NCBI GenBank assembly: GCA_900554495.1
Contig: USHR01000084.1
Coordinates: forward strand, 1 to 7,883
Length of the DNA: 7,883 nucleotides
Direction: 5' to 3'
Source of the DNA: an uncultured Collinsella sp.
GTDB taxonomy: Bacteria > Actinomycetota > Coriobacteriia > Coriobacteriales > Coriobacteriaceae
In this document: piece by piece, positions 1-5,663 of the stretch
Layout: the number at the start of each line of letters is the position of its first letter
How positions within the stretch are numbered: position 1 is the stretch's first letter
The notes under the pieces: generated by a model
What the model saw: the letters and a program-made list of their open reading frames with translations, nothing else
Databases searched by the model: none
Told to the model about the DNA's origin: nothing
Made by a program: the position numbers and the translations under genes

Positions 1-65
1 CCCTACCGGGAGTAGCCCCGACGGTTGACAAAACTATAGGAACACCCAATGACTATCTCGGGATG
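1..65. other. Contig left edge, no gene seen
   Basis: No open frame with a start and ribosome binding site can be supported here. A TTGACA hexamer at 25-30 has no properly spaced -10 partner. It may be the region downstream of a gene lying off the left edge. Confidence 0.4.
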
Positions 66-132
66 AGTTGCGGTGGAATAGGGATTGTTTTGCGCCCGCC
101 GGCCCCTATTCAGTCCTTATTTCACCGCAACT
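66..132 (+). repeat. Imperfect palindrome, 22-bp stem with 23-nt loop
   Basis: Bases 66-87 pair with 111-132 without a gap. The outer 10 pairs (AGTTGCGGTG with its complement) are perfect, and the stem then contains three G-T pairs (76/122, 81/117, 85/113). Read as + strand RNA it is an unbroken 22-bp helix; read as - strand RNA the same three positions become C-A mismatches. No T-run follows, so it is not an obvious intrinsic terminator. It lies beyond the lacF terminator, in gene-free DNA, and resembles a dispersed REP/MITE-like intergenic element. No second copy is present in the window, so repeat status is inferred. Confidence 0.55.
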
Positions 133-145
133 TGGAGGAGGACAG

Positions 146-178
146 AAAAAGCCCTGTCGCGGGTGCGGCAGGGTTTTT
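146..178 (-). terminator. Intrinsic terminator of lacF, possibly bidirectional
   Basis: Arms 152-160 and 165-173 form a 9-bp stem with one G-T pair and a 4-nt loop (161-164). The stem is flanked by five A at 146-150 and five T at 174-178, so it gives a U-tract in either direction. It lies 28 bp past the lacF stop codon and is the likely end of the lacF transcript. It could also stop rightward transcription entering from the left edge. Confidence 0.8.
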
Positions 179-205
179 GGAAGGGGACTTGGTTGTGAGG
201 GTTCG

Positions 206-544
206 TTAGGCGAGCTTGGCCTCGAGCTCGGCGATGCGCTTGTAGGCGTCGATGGTAAAGCGGGTCTGCTTCTCCAGAATCATGGTGGTCATGAGGGTGT
301 CCTGAGCGTGGGCCATGATGAAGGTCATCTCCATCTCGCCGCCGCCGGCCTCCTGCGAAAGCAGCTTGGTCTGCGTGTCGTGAGCACCGATGAGCGCATC
401 GCTGGCATCCTTGTGCAGCTGCTCGGCCTTCTCAAAATCACCTTCGCGAGCAGCATCGAGCGCTGCAAGCAGATCGGTCTGGGCGTCACCGGCGTATGCG
501 ACGATCTCGAATCCAACCATCGAGATTTCTTCTTTGGTTGCCAT
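206..544 (-). CDS. lacF: PTS lactose-type enzyme IIA (LacF)
   Basis: A 112-residue cytoplasmic phosphocarrier of the PTS lactose/cellobiose IIA family. It takes phosphate from HPr and passes it to the IIB cysteine of the partner permease. The length is typical (family about 100-115). The phosphorylation site is visible: H79 in the context FIMAHAQD, followed by D82, the conserved metal-coordinating aspartate of the trimer. The protein is almost entirely helical, with the usual glutamate- and alanine-rich helices and a charged C-terminus. The start is supported by a GAAAGGAA ribosome binding site (551-558) 6-7 nt upstream. It ends in TAA, followed by a hairpin terminator. lacF is separated from lacE, lying on the opposite strand beyond the repressor gene, although LacE has IIC and IIB but no IIA and therefore needs it. 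Chitobiose- or cellobiose-type IIA proteins share this fold; the lactose assignment rests on the lacE/lacG neighbours. Confidence 0.9.
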   Translation of the reverse strand: MATKEEISMVGFEIVAYAGDAQTDLLAALDAAREGDFEKAEQLHKDASDALIGAHDTQTKLLSQEAGGGEMEMTFIMAHAQDTLMTTMILEKQTRFTIDAYKRIAELEAKLA

Positions 545-668
545 GTTGCGTTCCTTTCACATATGAACCAATGGAGAGCATCGCGTCCGGGCATACGCGC
601 TGCGTTGTGTATGACAGAAACAATAACATTCAAACAAAAAAGAACAGCGTAAAACGTAATTTCGAGCT

Positions 669-719
669 ATGAACGGTCACTTTTCGTCCGTGAACGGTTT
701 TTAAACCAATCTGAACAAT
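669..719 (-). promoter_or_regulatory. Three 21-bp-phased direct repeats upstream of lacF (LytTR-like boxes)
   Basis: Read on the - strand, ATTGTTCAG (719-711), ACCGTTCAC (698-690) and ACCGTTCAT (677-669) start exactly 21 bp apart. The lacF-proximal copy matches the LytTR box consensus as I recall it, [TA][AC][CA]GTTN[AG][TG], at 9 of 9 positions; the middle one matches 8 and the distal one 7. All lie between the lacI stop and the lacF start, facing lacF. No convincing sigma-70 -35/-10 pair follows, as is common for activator-dependent promoters. The repeats are seen directly; the regulator family is inferred. Confidence 0.5.
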
Positions 720-758
720 ATCGAACACAATTAGCGGAAACCCAAACAGACCCGCGCC

Positions 759-1763
759 CTAGCGCCAATCGCGCACCGTATCGCCCTCGACGAGCACGCC
801 CGGAAACAGCATGTGCTCCACACCGGGCGCAACGCCCTCGGCGCCGGCAATCTTGTCAACCGCCCACATGCCGACGCGCTTGTTGTCAAAGCGCACCGTG
901 GTCAGGCGACAATCGGGCACGATATCGCCCAGGCTGTCATCAACACCCACCACGCTCACGTCCTGGGGCACACGCTTTCCGCGCGACTCGAGCCCACGGA
1001 TGCAGCCATATGCCATGGCATCGTTGGAGGCATAGATGGCCGTACAGGTCGGATCATCCGCCAGAGCCTGGCCTGCGGCATATCCGCTCTGTGCCGTCCA
1101 ATCCCCACGGACGAGTCGCGGCGGCTCAATGCCATGCGCACGCAATGTCTCGCGCCAGCCTTCCTCGCGCCGCATGCCCGAAAGCGAGCGCTCGGGACAC
1201 GAAATAAAGTGCACGGTTTTGTGCCCCCGCCCCAGCAAGTACTCGACCACCTGGCGCGAGCAATCGAACTGGTCGTTATCGACCGTCGAGCACAGCGGGT
1301 GCTCCAGCATGGTAACGAGCACCGTCTGCATGCCGGGCAGCGGCTCAAAGGTGCCAAAGTCCGCCGGCATGCGGTTCATGATCACGACCATGCCGTCTAC
1401 CGGCAGCGCGCTCATACGCGACGATGCGCTCTCGAGGGTATAGGGATGTCCATCTACTTTAGTGAGGGTGATGGCATAGCCATGTTTGTCGGCCGCGGCG
1501 GCAAAGCCCTCCATACGGTCGAGGTTGCCGGTACCGGTAATGTTGAACATGGCGACGCCGACGGTCTTAAACTTGCCACGGCGCAGCGATCGACCGGCGA
1601 AATTGGGGCGATACCCCAGCTCGCGCATGGCGGCACGCACGCGTTCCTTGGTCTCGGGGCGCACACTGGGCGAATCGTGCACGGTGCGCGAGACCGTCTG
1701 CTCCGAGACGCCCGCGAGGTGCGCCACGTCTTTGACGGATACCGATTTTTTAACAGCGGCCAT
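759..1763 (-). CDS. LacI/GalR-family repressor of the lactose operon
   Basis: A 334-residue DNA-binding repressor of normal family length. The N-terminal helix-turn-helix covers residues 9-28 (VSVKDVAHLAGVSEQTVSR), with recognition helix from E21-Q22-T23 to S25-R26. The usual GYRPN follows at 50-54 and the hinge helix, with leucine 60, at about 55-63. Residues 65-334 form the two-lobed periplasmic-binding-like sensor domain, including NDAMAYG and the DVSVVGVDD segment. The ATG at 1763 has only a weak purine stretch (AGAAAGA) upstream, but starts the HTH at the normal distance. An operator copy (1779-1792) ends 16 bp upstream of the start, suggesting autoregulation. The gene diverges from lacE, whose upstream region has two more copies. 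It is probably the lactose-responsive repressor of lacEG. The inducer (lactose 6-phosphate, galactose 6-phosphate or another sugar) cannot be read from the sequence. No terminator is evident before lacF, so read-through into lacF is possible. It is a paralogue of the repressor at 5664-6692. Confidence 0.88.
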   Translation of the reverse strand: MAAVKKSVSVKDVAHLAGVSEQTVSRTVHDSPSVRPETKERVRAAMRELGYRPNFAGRSLRRGKFKTVGVAMFNITGTGNLDRMEGFAAAADKHGYAITLTKVDGHPYTLESASSRMSALPVDGMVVIMNRMPADFGTFEPLPGMQTVLVTMLEHPLCSTVDNDQFDCSRQVVEYLLGRGHKTVHFISCPERSLSGMRREEGWRETLRAHGIEPPRLVRGDWTAQSGYAAGQALADDPTCTAIYASNDAMAYGCIRGLESRGKRVPQDVSVVGVDDSLGDIVPDCRLTTVRFDNKRVGMWAVDKIAGAEGVAPGVEHMLFPGVLVEGDTVRDWR

Positions 1764-1778
1764 AGGTCGATCTTTCTA

Positions 1779-1792
1779 TGTCAACGATGCCA
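1779..1792. promoter_or_regulatory. LacI-type operator, copy 1 (lacI start)
   Basis: TGTCAACGATGCCA, a 14-bp CG-centred site. It matches the copies at 1924 and 2044 under the shared pattern TGTYRACGWTGCCA. It ends 16 bp upstream of the repressor ATG, so binding would block repressor synthesis. Confidence 0.6.
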
Positions 1793-1854
1793 TTGGTGGC
1801 ACCCTACGCAGTCAAATGAAGCGTCTTCAAGTATATCTAACGCCTCCCCCACCA

Positions 1855-1884
1855 TACGCTCACCACCCAAAACCTACCGTTCAC
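1855..1884 (+). promoter_or_regulatory. Pair of 21-bp-spaced LytTR-like direct repeats upstream of lacE
   Basis: TACGCTCAC (1855-1863) and ACCGTTCAC (1876-1884) start 21 bp apart and face lacE. They match the recalled LytTR consensus at 7 and 8 of 9 positions. A related 9-mer on the opposite strand (1909-1901, GCCGTTCGG) faces the repressor gene but has no 21-bp partner. The pair ends 27 bp before the candidate lacE -35. Confidence 0.4.
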
Positions 1885-1911
1885 CGACATTTTTGTTTCC
1901 CCGAACGGCTT

Positions 1912-1941
1912 TTGGCGCCCAAATGTTAACGTTGCCATTAT
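1912..1941 (+). promoter_or_regulatory. Candidate lacE promoter
   Basis: TTGGCG (1912-1917) and CATTAT (1936-1941) are separated by 18 bp, a weak sigma-70-like pair. Operator copy 2 fills the spacer and touches the -10, which would give direct steric repression. Start of transcription would be near 1948, leaving a leader of about 170 nt. Both hexamers deviate from consensus, so this is a suggestion. Confidence 0.3.
1924..1937. promoter_or_regulatory. LacI-type operator, copy 2
   Basis: TGTTAACGTTGCCA, the most symmetric of the three copies, with the AACGTT core typical of LacI/GalR operators. With flanks, it is an inverted copy of the stretch around 2041-2062. Its centre lies 145 bp from copy 1 and 120 bp from copy 3. 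Confidence 0.65.
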
Positions 1942-2043
1942 GCAAACACAGAGCCACCGGGCGGCTCAAATGTTTACGCGTAAGGAATCGACGGTTCGCA
2001 GGCACAGGAACCACCGGTTCGCGTCTTTTTTTGTGTCGCAAAA

Positions 2044-2057
2044 TGGCAACGTCAACA
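2044..2057. promoter_or_regulatory. LacI-type operator, copy 3 (lacE leader)
   Basis: TGGCAACGTCAACA, which on the - strand reads TGTTGACGTTGCCA and fits the shared pattern TGTYRACGWTGCCA. It lies 64 bp before the lacE start, in opposite orientation to copy 2. It could act as an auxiliary or roadblock site, or support looping with copies 1 and 2. Confidence 0.6.
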
Positions 2058-2120
2058 TTTTGGCAACCGAACGCCAAAAGCTACCATCGTTGCTAACCCA
2101 CCGACTCTTAGGAGCATTGC

Positions 2121-3896
2121 ATGGAGCAACTCATCGCCATCATCGAAAAGGGCCAGCCCTTTTTCAACGCGATCGCCCGCAACAAGTACCTCAAGGCGAT
2201 CCGCGACGGTTTTATCTCCGTCATCCCCATCATCATCTTCTCGTCCATCTTCTGCCTGGTAGCCTCGGTCCCCAACATCTGGGGTTTCTACTGGCCCGAT
2301 GACATCAACAACGCCCTGTGGAAGTGCTACAACTACTCCATGGGCATCCTGGCCATCGCCTGTGCCGCCACCACGGCCAAGCACTTCGCCGACGCTCAGA
2401 ACCGCGACCTGCCCAAGAACAACCAGATCAACTTTATCTCGTGCATGTGCGCGGCCATCATCGGCTTCTTGCTCCTTTCGAGCGACACCATCGCCACGGA
2501 CGCTGCCAGCGGCTTCAACACCACCTACCTTGGTTCCAAGGGCCTGCTGACCGCCTTCATCGCTGCGTTTGTGACCGGCATCATCTATAAGTTCTTTATC
2601 AAGCGCAACATCACCGTCAAGATGCCCGAGCAGGTTCCGCCCAACATTTCGCAGACCTTTAAGGACATCATCCCCTTCTCCGTCTGCATCACCGTCTTTT
2701 GGGTCTTTGACATCGTCTTCCGCGCTGCCTTTGGCTTCTGCTTTGCCCAGGGCGTCATCCAGGTGTTCCAGCCCCTGTTCACCGCCGCCGACGGCTACAT
2801 CGGCCTCGCTGTGATCTACGGCGCCATGAGCCTGTTCTGGTTCGTGGGCGTCCACGGCCCCTCGATCGTCGAGCCCGCCATCGCCGCCGCCCTCGTTGCC
2901 AACATGACCGACAACCTGGCTGCATTCCAGGCCGGCGAGCACGCCTCCGCCGTCCTGACGCAGGGCGCCCAGTACTTCGTCGTCTGCATGGGCGGCACCG
3001 GCGCCACGCTCGTCCTGGTCTTTATGTTCTGCTTCTTGGCCAAGTCCCAGGAGATGCGCGCCGTCGGTAAGGCCGCCATCGTCCCCGTGTGCTTTGCCGT
3101 CAACGAGCCGCTGCTGTTCGCCGCGCCCATCGTGCTCAACCCCGTCTTCTTTGTCCCGTTTGTCTTTGCCCCGATCGCCAACATCTGGATTCTCAAGGTC
3201 TTTATCGACTTCTTGGGCATGAACGGCTTTATGTACACCCTGCCTTGGACCGTCCCCGGCCCCATCGGCACCATCATGGGTCTGGGCTTCCAGCCGCTCG
3301 CCTTTGTGATGCTCGCCATCATCCTGGTCGTCGACTTTGCCCTGTACTACCCCTTCTTCCGTGCCTATGACGCCCAGAAGTGCGCAGAGGAGGCCGAGAT
3401 TTCCGACGAGGAGCTCGCCGCCAAGAACGCCGAGAAGGCCGCTAAGCTCAACGACGCCTTCCAGGGCAAGGCCGACGCCAAGAGCGTTGCCGCCGGCGCC
3501 GCTGCCGATGCCGTGAAGGCCGACGCCCCCGCCGCTTCCGCAGCACCCGCTGCCGAGGCAACGACCGCCAGCGACCTCAACGGCAAGCGTGTGCTCGTGC
3601 TCTGCCAGGGCGGCGGTACCTCGGGCCTACTCGCCAACGCGCTGGCCAAGGCTGCCAAGGAGCGCGGCATTAACCTCGAAACCGCTGCCGAGGCCTATGG
3701 CAACCACGTGGATATGCTCCCCGACTTTGATCTGGTCGTCCTGGCCCCGCAGGCTGCCAGCTACTTGGCCGACCTGCAGAAGGACTGCGAGCGCGTGGGC
3801 AACAAGTGCGTCGCCTGCCGTGGCAAGCAGTACATCGAGCTCTCCCAGAACGGCGACAAGTCTCTCGCCTTCGTCTCCGAGCAGCTTTCGAAATAA
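2121..3896 (+). CDS. lacE: PTS lactose-specific enzyme IICB (LacE)
   Basis: A 591-residue membrane permease that imports lactose and phosphorylates it to lactose 6-phosphate, using phosphate from LacF. Residues 1 to about 415 are the IIC domain of the lactose/cellobiose family, with roughly ten hydrophobic segments (for example 31-50, 72-88, 104-121, 141-160, 183-200, 226-242, 285-306, 342-366, 385-412). Two family motifs stand out: GVHG with H245 (243-246), and NEPLLF with E329 followed by APIVLNP, the sugar-binding and phosphotransfer region. An alanine-rich linker of about 70 residues (416-487) joins it to the IIB domain (488-591), whose phosphocysteine is C495 in VLVLCQGGGTSGLLAN. The start has a good TAGGAG ribosome binding site 6 nt upstream. 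Length is close to other LacE proteins (about 560-590). lacG follows after 66 bp. The IIB motif and the adjoining lacG favour lactose over cellobiose or chitobiose. Confidence 0.93.
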   Translation: MEQLIAIIEKGQPFFNAIARNKYLKAIRDGFISVIPIIIFSSIFCLVASVPNIWGFYWPDDINNALWKCYNYSMGILAIACAATTAKHFADAQNRDLPKNNQINFISCMCAAIIGFLLLSSDTIATDAASGFNTTYLGSKGLLTAFIAAFVTGIIYKFFIKRNITVKMPEQVPPNISQTFKDIIPFSVCITVFWVFDIVFRAAFGFCFAQGVIQVFQPLFTAADGYIGLAVIYGAMSLFWFVGVHGPSIVEPAIAAALVANMTDNLAAFQAGEHASAVLTQGAQYFVVCMGGTGATLVLVFMFCFLAKSQEMRAVGKAAIVPVCFAVNEPLLFAAPIVLNPVFFVPFVFAPIANIWILKVFIDFLGMNGFMYTLPWTVPGPIGTIMGLGFQPLAFVMLAIILVVDFALYYPFFRAYDAQKCAEEAEISDEELAAKNAEKAAKLNDAFQGKADAKSVAAGAAADAVKADAPAASAAPAAEATTASDLNGKRVLVLCQGGGTSGLLANALAKAAKERGINLETAAEAYGNHVDMLPDFDLVVLAPQAASYLADLQKDCERVGNKCVACRGKQYIELSQNGDKSLAFVSEQLSK

Positions 3897-3906
3897 GTAA
3901 CGCTCA

Positions 3907-3938
3907 GGGCCAGCCGACCATCCAAGAGCGGCTGGCCC
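3907..3938 (+). terminator. Terminator-like hairpin between lacE and lacG
   Basis: A perfect 10-bp GC-rich stem (GGGCCAGCCG at 3907-3916 with 3929-3938) has a 12-nt loop and is followed by TTCGATTT, a poor U-tract. It starts 10 bp after the lacE stop and ends 24 bp before the lacG start. It may be a leaky terminator or an mRNA-stabilising 3' stem that sets the lacE:lacG ratio. Confidence 0.5.
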
Positions 3939-3962
3939 TTCGATTTAGACGATTGGATCATC

Positions 3963-5402
3963 ATGTCCGTTAACCCTGCTAGCGTCACCAACCCGCCTGC
4001 GCAGTTTCCCGAGAACTTTGTCTTTGGCGGCGCCACTGCTGCCTACCAGGTAGAGGGCGAGACCCGCACTCACGGTAAGGGCAAGGTTGCCTGGGACGAC
4101 TTCCTGGAGGCCCAGGGGCGCTTTTCCCCCGACCCCGCTTCGGACTTCTACAACCAGTACCCCGTCGACCTGGAGCTGTGCGAGGAATTCGGCATCAACG
4201 GCATCCGCCTCTCCATCGCCTGGAGCCGCATCTTCCCCAACGGCACCGGCGAGATCAACCCCGAGGGCGTGCAGTTCTACCACGACCTCTTCGCCGAGTG
4301 CCACAAGCACCACGTTGAGCCGTTTGTCACGCTGCATCACTTTGACACGCCGCTGCCCCTCTTTGAGAAGGGCGACTTCCTCAACCGCGAGACCATCGAC
4401 GCCTTTGTGGACTTTGCCACCTTCTGCTTTAAGGAGTACGCCGACCAGGTGACCTATTGGTTCACCTTTAACGAGATCTGGGCGGACGCCTCCAACACCT
4501 ACATCGAGGGCACCTTCCCCGGTGGCGTCAAAGCTCATCTGGCCGAGGCCTTCCAGTGCGAGCACAACATGATGCTCGCCCACGCCAAGGCCGTGCTGGC
4601 TTTCCACAACGGCGGCTTTGAGGGCAAGATCGGCGTCATCCAGTCGTTGGAGTTCAAGTACCCGCTCAACGAGAACGACCCCGCCGACATCAAGGCCGCC
4701 AACAACGAGCACGTGCTGCAAAACCAGTTCCTGCTCGACGCCACCTTCCGCGGCGACTATGCACCCGACACCCTCGAGTGCGCCAACCGCCTGGCTGCCG
4801 TCTCGGGCGGCACCATCGAGATCCTGGACGAGGACCTCGAGATTATGCGCGAGGCCGCGCTCTACAACGACTACCTGGGCGTTAACAACTACCAGTGCCG
4901 TTTCTTGAAGGCTTACGATGGCGAGAACGACCTGCACCACAACGGTACGGGCGAGAAGGGCACCGGCCGCTGGCGCGTCAAGGGCATCGGCGAGCATGTG
5001 AACAAGCCCGGCATCCCCACCACCGACTGGGACTGGATCATCTATCCCGAGGGTCTGTTCGACCTGCTCGTCTACATTAAGCAGCGCTACCCCAACTACA
5101 AGCAGATCTTCATTACCGAAAACGGCATGGGCTACAAGGACCCCTACAAAGACGGCTTTGTGGACGACCAGCCGCGCATCGACTACATCGAGCAGCACCT
5201 GCGCTGGCTACTCAAGGCCATGGAGGTGGGCGTCAACGTGGGCGGCTACTTCCTGTGGAGTCTGCAGGATCAGTTCTCCTGGACCAATGGCTACAACAAG
5301 CGCTATGGCTTCTTCTACGTTGACTTTGAAACCCAGAAGCGCACGCCCAAGGCAAGCGCATACTGGTATAAGCACGTGGCGCAGACCCGTCGTCTGGACT
5401 AG
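3963..5402 (+). CDS. lacG: 6-phospho-beta-galactosidase (LacG), GH1
   Basis: A 479-residue cytoplasmic glycoside hydrolase of family 1. It hydrolyses lactose 6-phosphate to galactose 6-phosphate and glucose by the retaining mechanism. The acid/base is E171 in WFTFNE and the nucleophile is E386 in FITENG. The phosphate-binding loop is complete: S439, K446 and Y448 in FSWTNGYNKRYG correspond to S428, K435 and Y437 of Lactococcus LacG, at the same +11 offset as the catalytic residues. W440, the tryptophan that marks 6-phospho-galactosidases rather than 6-phospho-glucosidases, is present, so the substrate call is unusually firm. The N-terminal FVFGGATAAYQVEG block and the LHHFDTP strand are typical. 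Length is close to the usual 470. The ATG has only a weak GGA 5 nt upstream, so translation may be modest or partly coupled. The gene probably shares the lacE transcript through the hairpin in between, and ends before a strong terminator. Confidence 0.94.
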   Translation: MSVNPASVTNPPAQFPENFVFGGATAAYQVEGETRTHGKGKVAWDDFLEAQGRFSPDPASDFYNQYPVDLELCEEFGINGIRLSIAWSRIFPNGTGEINPEGVQFYHDLFAECHKHHVEPFVTLHHFDTPLPLFEKGDFLNRETIDAFVDFATFCFKEYADQVTYWFTFNEIWADASNTYIEGTFPGGVKAHLAEAFQCEHNMMLAHAKAVLAFHNGGFEGKIGVIQSLEFKYPLNENDPADIKAANNEHVLQNQFLLDATFRGDYAPDTLECANRLAAVSGGTIEILDEDLEIMREAALYNDYLGVNNYQCRFLKAYDGENDLHHNGTGEKGTGRWRVKGIGEHVNKPGIPTTDWDWIIYPEGLFDLLVYIKQRYPNYKQIFITENGMGYKDPYKDGFVDDQPRIDYIEQHLRWLLKAMEVGVNVGGYFLWSLQDQFSWTNGYNKRYGFFYVDFETQKRTPKASAYWYKHVAQTRRLD

Positions 5403-5447
5403 CGGCTGGCGGGGTCGCCTGCCCACATAACCTGTCCCCATTTCTCA

Positions 5448-5491
5448 GCCGGGGGCGGCACGTCACACGGCGCGCCGCCCCCGGCCTTTTT
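5448..5491 (+). terminator. Strong intrinsic terminator of lacEG
   Basis: A perfect 12-bp GC stem (5448-5459 with 5474-5485) has a 14-nt loop and is followed by C and five T (5487-5491). It starts 45 bp past the lacG stop and ends the lacEG transcript. Confidence 0.9.
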
Positions 5492-5507
5492 GGGCGGTTC
5501 GGGGTCC

Positions 5508-5572
5508 GTTTGTCTCAATCTGTAACATCTAGCCGAGTTTTTGGGTCCTAGCTGTTACAGATTGAGACGAAC
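5508..5572. repeat. Intergenic inverted repeat, copy A
   Basis: Arms 5508-5527 and 5553-5572 pair over 20 bp with one T-G pair. After a single mismatch they continue for four more pairs (5529-5532 with 5548-5551), leaving a 15-nt loop. The core reads GTCTCAATCTGTAACA on the left arm and its complement on the right. A second degenerate copy with the same geometry lies 81 bp downstream. The element sits between the converging lacG and repressor genes and has no coding capacity. It looks like a REP/MITE-type palindromic unit. Confidence 0.75.
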
Positions 5573-5593
5573 AGGATTGCTCTTTCCGAAGAA

Positions 5594-5648
5594 TCTAAAT
5601 CTGTAACACGTAGCCCGCTTTTGACCGTCTACCTGTTACAAATCGAGA
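5594..5648. repeat. Intergenic inverted repeat, copy B
   Basis: Arms 5594-5613 and 5629-5648 enclose a 15-nt loop. Each arm differs from the corresponding 20-nt arm of copy A at three positions. Arm and loop sizes are identical, but the loop sequence differs and B has four mismatches within its stem, against one in A over the same span. It lies 15 bp past the stop of the leftward repressor gene, whose transcript may end in it, although no U-tract is visible. Confidence 0.65.
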
Positions 5649-5663
5649 CAGACGGAGTAGGAC

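Larger units (their letters stand above)
1764..2120. other. Divergent lacI-lacE control region
   Basis: This 357-bp stretch holds no gene. From left to right it contains a LacI-type operator at the repressor start, a pair of 21-bp-phased LytTR-like boxes, a second operator inside a candidate lacE promoter, a perfect 10-bp palindrome (TTACGCGTAA, 1974-1983), a third operator, a 7-bp inverted repeat in the lacE leader, and the lacE ribosome binding site TAGGAG (2109-2114) 6 nt before the ATG. Confidence 0.7.

Noticed and set aside
25..53. TTGACA at 25-30 as a promoter -35
   Set aside because: No -10 hexamer at 16-18 bp; TATAGG follows after only about 4 bp, and no rightward gene is downstream.
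68..652. + strand frame of 194 codons across lacF
   Set aside because: It starts inside the stem-loop, runs through the terminator and antisense to lacF, and has no ribosome binding site or recognisable domain.
715..727. 13-nt exact repeat ACAATATCGAACA, also at 7007-7019
   Set aside because: Both copies are intergenic, but one such match is near chance expectation in 7.9 kb, the distances to genes differ, and there is no symmetry.
1971..1984. TGTTTACGCGTAAG as a fourth operator of the first repressor
   Set aside because: It contains a perfect TTACGCGTAA palindrome and begins like copy 2, but the conserved TGCCA half-site is absent. It could belong to another regulator; there is too little to call.
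813..2096. Long + strand frame across the first repressor gene and into the control region
   Set aside because: Antisense to a clear LacI-family protein, with His/Arg-rich translation and no domain; the same applies to the + frame at 5715-6770.
2052..2942. Long open frame antisense to the lacE start and leader (296 codons)
   Set aside because: Low-complexity Asp/Gly/Val translation, overlapping the membrane-domain coding sequence and the control region; a compositional shadow.
3945..5198. Long open frame antisense to lacG (417 codons)
   Set aside because: It mirrors the codon structure of a GC-rich gene whose third positions are G/C. Its translation is valine/glycine/leucine-rich with no recognisable domain, while the sense frame has every catalytic residue.
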